From: Stachybotrys elegans
Lineage: Eukaryota > Ascomycota > Sordariomycetes > Hypocreales > Stachybotryaceae
NCBI GenBank assembly: GCA_020746835.1
Contig: JAGPNK010000002.1
Span: forward strand, 62,001 to 126,000
Length of the DNA stretch: 64,000 nucleotides
Direction of reading: 5' to 3'
In this document: positions 56,103-64,000 of the stretch, piece after piece
How positions within the stretch are numbered: the stretch's first letter is position 1
Layout: each line of letters begins with the position of its first letter
Program-made: the position numbers and the translations under genes
The notes under the pieces: generated by a model
Seen by the model: only the letters and a program-made list of their open reading frames with translations
The model's database searches: none
What the model was told of the DNA's origin: nothing

Positions 56103-59100
56103 ATAAATATAATAAAGTAATTTATTAAAAATTAAAATATTTATATATAACCTTTATATAGGTTTTTTCTAGATATTCCTTTAGTATATTACTTTTTTAT
56201 TATTAAAGTTATAAATAGAGTAAAAATCTAGTTTTATTTTATTTTTAAAGTATATAATATAGTTTTATTATAAATATTAAAATAGTTTAGTTTTTAATTT
56301 TTTTTAAAAAGCTTTTTATACTTTTAGTATTATTATAAATATTCTTTAGTTTATTTTTTTAACTATTAGTTTATATTTTTAAATCTTTATTAAATTATAT
56401 AAACTAATATTTAAAAATCTAATTATTTTTAATATTATTTTATATATTTTTTTTATTATTTATATTATATTTCTTTTAAAAGCTATTTTTCTTTTTATTT
56501 TTAATATTTTATTACTTAAAGTTTAAAATCTTTATTATAATATTACTAATTATTAATTATATTACTTTAAAGGCTTATATTTAGCTAGTATATTAATAAA
56601 TTAATAGATTATATTATTTAAACTATAAATATTTTAAAACTATATTATAGTTTTTAATTAATATAATATTAAAAGTAATATTTTATTTTTATTTTACTAT
56701 AAAGATTTTAAATTAATTAATCTTTTATTTTATATAGTTTTTATTATAATTAAATATTCTTTTTTAAAATCTTTTATTAAATATAATTTTATTTATTTTT
56801 TATAGTAACTAGAATTAATTAATAATATTTAGTTTAATTAAATTCTTTTAACTTTATTATTTATAAAGGTAATAAACTAATTCTTTTTTATTTATATTTA
56901 AATTATTATTTTTAATTATTATATTATTTTTATTAAGCTTATTACTATATATAAAGCCTTTTATTTATTTATTTTTTAATTATTATTTTATTTATAGTCT
57001 TTTATAAATAGTATTATTTATTTTTTATATAGTACTATTAGTTAATTTTAGTTTCTTTATATACTTTATATTTAGAATATAAATATCTATTTAATTCTTT
57101 TTTTAATATATTCTCTATTATATATATATAGTATTAGTTATATAATTACTATATTATTAATAGTTTATTTTATTACTTTATATTTACTAGTTTTATTATA
57201 TTATACTATTTTATAATAGTTTAGTTATAACTTATATAAAAAAGTATTTATTTTATACTTTTTATACTAATATTTTTATAATTATAATAGTAATATAAAA
57301 CCTATAAAATAGTATAGTATTATTAATAGTATTAATATAAAATTAAATTATATATAGAATTTTTATTTAAATATTTATTAATATTTATATTATAGAGATT
57401 CTATATAAATAGAATATTTTATTAGTATTCTATTATTAAATTATAGTATTTATTTTTTTACTATAATTTATACTTTTTTTATTTTTTAATTATTATTATT
57501 TCTTTAAATATTAATATTATTTTTAATATTTATTTTAAATACTATAAATTAATATATTATTTTAATAAGTTTTTATTTATTTTATTTTATTATTTTTTAT
57601 AACTTTTTTTTAGTTTTTTAAAAATAAAGTTAAAATAAAAATCTATTAATACTTTAATAACTCTTTCTTTTTATTATTTATTATTTATTATATAATTATA
57701 ATTATTTACTATTCTTTTATAAAGTTATTTTATTTAATTTTTAGTATTAATAATTATTTTATTTACTCTTTAAAGTATATTATATAAACTTTCTTTTATT
57801 TTATTTTATTTAGTTTTTATTTAATAAACTTATATTATTACTTTTTTTACTATTTTTAATTAATTTAAATTTATTTATTTTATATTAACTTCTATATATA
57901 TTCTATTTAATATATATAATTTATTCTAGTTTTTATTTATTTATATTATTTTTATTAATTTTAAACTTTAAATACTTATAACTTTATATTTTTTTTTATT
58001 AATTATTTAATTATTAGTATTTAATATAATTTTAACTTTAGTAATTACTTTAGTAAAATTATATATATAATTCTATAGATTTTATTATAAAAGTAAATAT
58101 ATATTAAATTATTTTTATATTATATATATATTAATAATAATAATTATTATTTAAAAATATAACTTTATTTTTTAATAAGATATTTTATTTATTTTTTAAA
58201 TTAAAATTTTTTTTTATATATTATTATAAATATTTTAATATATAAATAAAAGAATATTATAATAAATATTATATAATTCTTTTTTTAATATTATTATATC
58301 TTTATATAGTATATATTTTATTATAAATAAAACTTATTATTTTTTTATTTTTATATATTTAATATTAGTTATTATAATATATAGTTTAATATATTATTTT
58401 ATATAAAATTATTTTAATTACTATTATAATTATTTTAATTTTAGTTTATTTTTTTATATTAATAATAGTATTTTTTTTTAAATATTTTAAAATATATTTT
58501 TTATTTATTTTAGAACTTTAATATTTATATATAAAGTATTTTTTTTATTATAATTATAATATTTAACTTTTTTTTATTATATTTTTTTTTCTTTATATTA
58601 TTAATTTTTATAAATTTTATATATATTTTTTATAAAATAATATTTTATTTTTATTTTTAATTTATTATTTATTAAAAATATATAAATATATTTTAATATT
58701 TTTTTTTACTTTTATTAATAAAATTATTTATTAATATAAATTACTATAATAATATATTTTAATATTATATTAAATAATTTATTTATTTTTATAAATTTAT
58801 TTTTAACTTTATTTTTTAATTTAATATAAATAAAATTAATAATAATTTTTTATTTTATTTTAAAATAGCTCTTAACTATTATATTTTTTAATATAAAAAG
58901 TAATAAATTTAATTTATTATAGATTTTATAATTTTATTATTATTTATTATTTTTATTAATAATACTAAATATATTTTATATTTATTTTTTAAAGTTTTTA
59001 AAATTTTTATAAATTTATTTAATTTTATAATTTTATTTATTATTATTATTTTTATTTTTATTAAAAAACTTTTATTATTTTTTAAAAATTAATATAAATA

Positions 59101-59669
59101 TTTTTTAGTATTTTTTTTAAATTATATAATTATAAAATTAACTTTAGTTTTTTTTTTTTTAAATATTTTTAAAAAGTAAATAAATAAATTTTAAATTATA
59201 TAAAAAAATTCTTAATTTTTAAAAAGTTTTTATTAAATTTATTAAATTTATTAATTTTAAAAATATATTTTTTTATATATTTTTTAATTTTTTATTTATA
59301 TTTAACTTTAATAATTATTTAAATAATAATATTTATAATATTAATAGTAATATTATAAATATTAATATATTTTAATAAAATATTATTTTATTATTATAAA
59401 AATTATTTTATTTATTAAGTATATTAATTATATTCTATATAGCTATAATATTATTTAAATATTTTTAAATTAATTCTTTAGTATTAATTATATTATTAAA
59501 GTAGTTTTTAATATTTAAAGCTTTACTTAGATTTTTATATTATTAAAGAGTATATTAACTATTATAATATTTTTATTAATTTAAAGTATTATATAGTATT
59601 TTAAAATATTATATAAATAGTATATAAAAACTATTTAAATAAAAGCTATTAATATATAATAATTTATTT

Positions 59670-60030
59670 TATTTTAGTTTAAAATAAGTAAAGGTAAATT
59701 AATAACTAAAGTTTTAAAAAACTAAGTTAAATTAATATTATAATATTAATTATAGTATTATATTTAATAATATACTTTTTACTAAAAGTAAAAGTATAAT
59801 TAAGTTATATTAATAGTTAGTAAGTATTCTAAAAAAACTTATAGTATTTATCTTTATATATTTATATAGTTTAATATATTAATAATAGTTAATTATAGTT
59901 AATTATATTTTATTAATATATATAAAGTTAATATTTATTAACTATAGTTAATTATATACTATTAATCTATATATATTATATAACTTATAGTTTTATAACT
60001 CTTTTTATTTAGTTATATTATAATAACTAA
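59670..60030 (-). repeat. Long terminal repeat, right copy
   Basis: Direct repeat of 51,035-51,390. It is the 5' LTR given the minus-strand pol. The sequence becomes less AT-rich just beyond 60,040 (TAGTAGCGGGATAG), supporting an element edge here. Confidence 0.7.
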
Positions 60031-62270
60031 CTAGTATTATTATATAATAGTAGCGGGATAGAAAAGTGAATAGAGTAAAAGGATGTTTAGTAGGAGATAT
60101 ATAGTAAGCTTAAAGGTAAATTACTTAATAAATACTAATTATTCTCTATCTCCTTTTCTCTAAAAGAGTAAGGTCCTTAGGCTATTTATACTATTATCTA
60201 GCTACTATATTATAACCCTTATATAGCTAGATTAGAATATAGAGATACCCTATACTACTATTGTTCTAGCTATATAAATAGCTTTGCTTTTACTATTAAA
60301 TAGTAGCTCCTATATACTATTCCTTAGCTATATTCCTTGTCTATAGCTACTATAGCAGCCTTAGGCACCTACTTCTAGTCTAGGCCTATAATAGGCTACC
60401 CTCCCTTTTATATATCTATTCTTAGGTATAGAGAATAATTAGCTAATGCCTTATAGCTTTCTAGCTAGTTCTTCTCTAGTCTAATAGTCTAGTGCCTTAG
60501 CTTCCTTTGCCTTACTAGTAGTTAGTAGTATAGTTATTAGTATATTACTAGCTTTATTATAGTTAATAGGGTACTTAGAGTTTATTTATAGTATAATATA
60601 TATATAGGTATATAAATAGAACTGGCTAGAGATAGGTTCTTAGGGTATAATCTTATTATATATTATAAAAGGGTGGTTTATAAAGTTACCTTAGGTAGAT
60701 ATAGTTATTAATACTTTTAAAAATATTCTTATAATACTATAAGATATTTGCTAGATATAAATGGCTAGCAGTTACCTAGTTTTATAGTATATTCTGTCTT
60801 TATACTACTATACTCTTAAGTCTTTTTTTCTTTTTTCTTTAACACTACTTTCCTAACTATAAGGCCTAGATTATACTACTATATAAGGCTTTTAGCTAAT
60901 CTTATAATAGCTTTATATATTTCCTATAGTATTTAGTATATATATAATAACTTTATCTATTCTTTACTACTTATACTAATCTTTAGCTTCTAGGGCTTTA
61001 TTTATATTAGTAAATAATCCTATAGAGGATTATTCTTTCTTATCTATTTTCCCTTATACTAAGGTATTGTTACTAGAGCTAGAGGTACTAGTAGTAATCT
61101 TCTTGTGTTTATATAGCTTTATAGCTCTAGTAATTAAAGCTAAGAGTAAGGCTAACTTCTGTCTATAAGTTGTCTTTATTTCTACTACTTATAGTTTACT
61201 TACTAAATAATAGCTGGCCTATTATATACTATTACTGCTTGACTGTGACTATAACTTGAGATTATATAGATACTATATCTAAGCCTTATTATAATAATAT
61301 AAATAGTAAGTGATTTACCTTATTTTTATAGTTTCTCTATCTTAACTTTACTATTAAGTAGATTAACTAAGTATTACTATTGTTATTTAAATAATAAGCT
61401 ATATAAGGAGCTTACTAGTAAGCCTATTAAACTTACCTAGAACCTTACTGCCCTTTTATTAGCTATAGTTCCTAATCTTCTAGTTATTAAGCTTGTATAA
61501 GCTAAAGGGAAGAAGGTACTATAGATATTTAAAAAGAAGAAAGGTACCTTAGCTATTTAAGCTAGCTAGCTAGTAATAGTATAGGAGTAGTAGTAATACT
61601 ACTGATTTAAAGTACTATAGGTTTAGTATAAGATTAATATAGCTAATAGTGCTTAAGCTATAGCTAAAGCCCAGTACTAGCTAGCTACTATAATAACCTA
61701 ATATATCTCTCTATTTAGAAATCTTAAGGTTTTAGTACTTTCTCTCTAGGTATACCTTTCTTTAGTACTAGTCTAAGTTAAGAATAATAAGGCCCTATTA
61801 GAGCTTAAAGAGGATAAAGAGTAAAGTAAGTGCTATTTTCCTTTATAATAGTAGTATATTCTCTACACAAAGTATAGTATTAATAAGGGTTTAAGGGTTT
61901 TATTAATTAACTACTTTAGTATTTTATTCTATTCTCTAGTATTTAAGGTTCTTTTCTAAGCTTTTTACTTACTTAGCTCTAGCTAGATGCTAGCCTTATC
62001 TTACTAGTATAATTTTTAGAACTTTTTTAAGCTTTTGCTTTACTAGCTACTATTATTAGTATAATTTTTAGAACCTTTCTAGCTTAGGGTTTCCCTTTTT
62101 TAAACCTTTAGCTATCTTATAGCTCCTTTTCTATAAGGCCTTTACTACCCTTTTGTTTAAAGTCTAGCTTTATACTTATTAATAACTTTAGTTATAATAA
62201 AGTCTTACCTTTTCTACTAGATATTCTTAGACTTAGAAAAGTTCTTTTACTTTACCTTATATTTATAATA
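60031..62270. other. Degraded repeat DNA, moderately AT-rich
   Basis: Less depleted in G/C than 51-60 kb but full of stops. No domain could be read with confidence. It probably contains the downstream part of the minus-strand gypsy element whose integrase lies to its right. Confidence 0.45.
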
Positions 62271-64000
62271 TATCTAATTCTCTCTATATGCTAGGATTTT
62301 TTAATTTCTTAAGTTTCTTTAGTAAGGAAAAGATATTAATTTAGTTTAGTAGATTTTCTTTCCTTACTATAATATAGCTTTAGGTTACTAATATTAAAGA
62401 TATTATATATTTTTATAGCTAATAGTAGTCATACTTAATAGGCTAAGTAGTATAGCTTAATAATATATTTAATTTAGTAAAAGCTAATAAACTTTTTTAT
62501 AAACTTTTTAATAGATGCTTTAGGTTTATATATTTAGTTAAGATAATAATCTAATTACTTTTCTTAAACTCTTTAGTTAGTTGCTTCTTATTATAATACT
62601 TTAAGTATACTATTTATATCTTTTATAGCTATTATAAGGTAGTAACTTTTACTATCTCTAAATCCTTAACTTATTATACTACTAAACTATTCTTATTTAC
62701 TTTATAATATATAACTAAAATCTAGCTAGATCTATAAGGTATATAATCTAATAGTAGCTATATTAGTACTATACTACTTTCTTTATATATAGCTATATTC
62801 TATATAAAAGTAGCTATTAAAAGTAGGTTAATCTAATCCTTTTATAACTATTTATAATAAACTCTAATATAATATTTAACCATTTAGTTTATTTACTCTA
62901 TTTAGCTATTAGTTTATAGGTAGAATATTATATTAAGATACTATTTATATATAATAAGATAGTAGAAGGTTTATTACTAGAATGCTTTTATAAAGATTTA
63001 TATATAGTCTATTATAATGCCTTTTAGTAAACTAAAGTAAAGAAAAACATTCTCTAGTAGTAGGGTTATTAATACTTTATAGATAATCTCTTTGTTTATT
63101 AGAATAAAGATTATATACTTTATTAGCCTATTTACTATAACTAATAGAAAGTTATACTTCCTTTTTTAAACTATTACTCTAGATAAGTCTATAATAAAAT
63201 CTATTAAAATCTCCTTAAATAGTATAGTTAGGATTAAAAGTACTACTAACTTACTATAGAGTTAATAGTACTATATCTTGTTTATTTAGTATAAGTTATA
63301 TGTTTTTATATATTACTTTACTTAAGCTTTTATTTCTAGCTAAAAGTAAAACATAGTAATATATTTCAAGGTTTTTATAACACTCTAGTACTTTATAATA
63401 GGGTTATTATATAATAGCTAGAGAATTTTAGTTCTTAAGCCCTATAAGATAAAAATCCACTTCTTGTAATATAGAAAGCTAGAGTCTTTTAATAACTAAT
63501 GGCTTTTATCTATTAAGCTAGCTAGTAATATATCTATATATTATAGCTTTTCTTAGGTAAAGGTATTTCTCTATTACTTTTATTAAATAGTTTTATTTAA
63601 AGACTTATTTAATAGTTTATTTATTATAGTTATACTTCTTTAATTACCCTATGTTTCTCCTTTTAGATTACTCTTTTAGATTCTAGTAAAACTATTACTT
63701 ATTACTAGCAAGTTATCTATAGAAACTATTACATTATATATAGACTAAAGGTAGGTTTAATGTATTTATTCTCTCCTAGTATTAGGACTATTTATTAGAT
63801 ATAACCTATCTAGTATACAGTTCCCTTTAGAGCTCTTCTAGTACTACTAGATTATAGGTTTTTTTTATAATTCCCTAAGGGTTTTTTTAACTTGTTATAG
63901 AATTGCTACTAAAACACAGCTACTATATAGTTTGTATTTTAACCTTCTACTTTATAGAAGTTAACTTTATAAGATAATAGATCTATAGGGTTATATACCC
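62271..64000 (-). mobile_element. RIP-degraded Ty3/gypsy element, integrase region
   Basis: On the minus strand from about 63,230 to 62,830 a broken integrase core can be followed: DFIIDLSRV (for DFITGLPRV), LLVIVNRLIKYIIFI, LLLENVFLYFSLLKGIIIDY (for GLPKGIVSDRG), then YYIRVYYK with INLLLIATF. A downstream segment YYNKKQLTKEFK corresponds to the post-core region of gypsy integrases. RNase H and reverse transcriptase would lie beyond 64,000. Changes are of RIP type. Confidence 0.7.

Larger units (their letters stand above)
51035..60030 (-). mobile_element. RIP-degraded LTR (Ty3/gypsy) retrotransposon, about 9 kb, with nested insertion
   Basis: Two direct repeats of about 350 bp, 51,035-51,390 and about 59,670-60,030, are alignable along their length (shared ATTATAATATTAATTATAG, AAAGTATAATTAA and TAGTTAATTATATACTATTA). 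They are taken as LTRs. The internal DNA is almost pure A/T. At 54,540-54,925 the minus strand aligns block for block with the reverse transcriptase of the gypsy element at 1-4,079; the YLDDIFIF motif has decayed to YFNNIFIF near 54,590. The reverse transcriptase is interrupted at 54,929 by another repeat. Excluding that insert the element is about 7.8 kb, a usual gypsy length. LTR limits are accurate to about 10-20 bases. Confidence 0.75.

Noticed and set aside
1..64000. CRISPR array, phage or bacterial operon features
   Set aside because: Spliced genes and RIP show a fungal genome; no spacer-repeat arrays were seen, and the regular AT repeats are transposon copies.

Overview
The window is from a filamentous ascomycete (Pezizomycotina). 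The genes carry short introns of about 50-110 nt with GTAAGT-like donors, CTAAC/CTGAC-type branch sites and YAG acceptors. The protein families are typical of fungal accessory regions. Both flanks are AT deserts with the C-to-T/G-to-A decay expected of repeat-induced point mutation (RIP). I cannot name a genus.

Layout. 1-11,650 is RIP-degraded repeat DNA: a minus-strand Ty3/gypsy element (1 to about 4,080) and a tandem array of an unclassified repeat of about 1.2 kb (4,378-7,765), with a further full copy at 9,842-11,080. 11,650-48,480 is a GC-normal gene island with 18 gene models. 48,480-64,000 is again RIP-degraded: an LTR retrotransposon of about 9 kb (51,035-60,030) with a copy of the 1.2-kb repeat nested in its reverse transcriptase, then a second gypsy-type integrase (about 62,800-63,230).

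Genes of the island, left to right: NCS1 permease; 2-oxoglutarate/Fe(II) oxygenase; uncharacterised membrane protein; NlpC/P60-LRAT-like protein; secreted epoxide hydrolase; C2HC plus Zn2Cys6 regulator; regulator with two tandem Zn2Cys6 clusters; PhyH-family dioxygenase; MFS sugar-type transporter with an apparently broken splice acceptor; FAD monooxygenase; a cofactor-free 2,4-dioxygenase of the HOD/QDO type; type-B carboxylesterase; 14-TM-type MFS exporter; AflR-like regulator; methionine-type amino acid permease; TauD-family dioxygenase; MDR dehydrogenase; PLP-dependent threonine/serine dehydratase-like enzyme.

There is no polyketide synthase, NRPS or terpene cyclase, so this does not look like a classical biosynthetic cluster. 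It is better explained as a catabolic or detoxification island: uptake (NCS1, MFS, methionine-type permease), export (DHA2-type MFS), several oxygenases, ring cleavage, hydrolases and three local regulators. The most notable part is 30,075-34,354, where an FAD monooxygenase, an HOD-like ring-cleaving dioxygenase and a carboxylesterase sit side by side. This is the same set of enzyme types as the bacterial aqdBCA alkylquinolone-degradation genes, which suggests fungal breakdown of a 3-hydroxy-4-quinolone-like N-heterocycle. That substrate assignment is inference.
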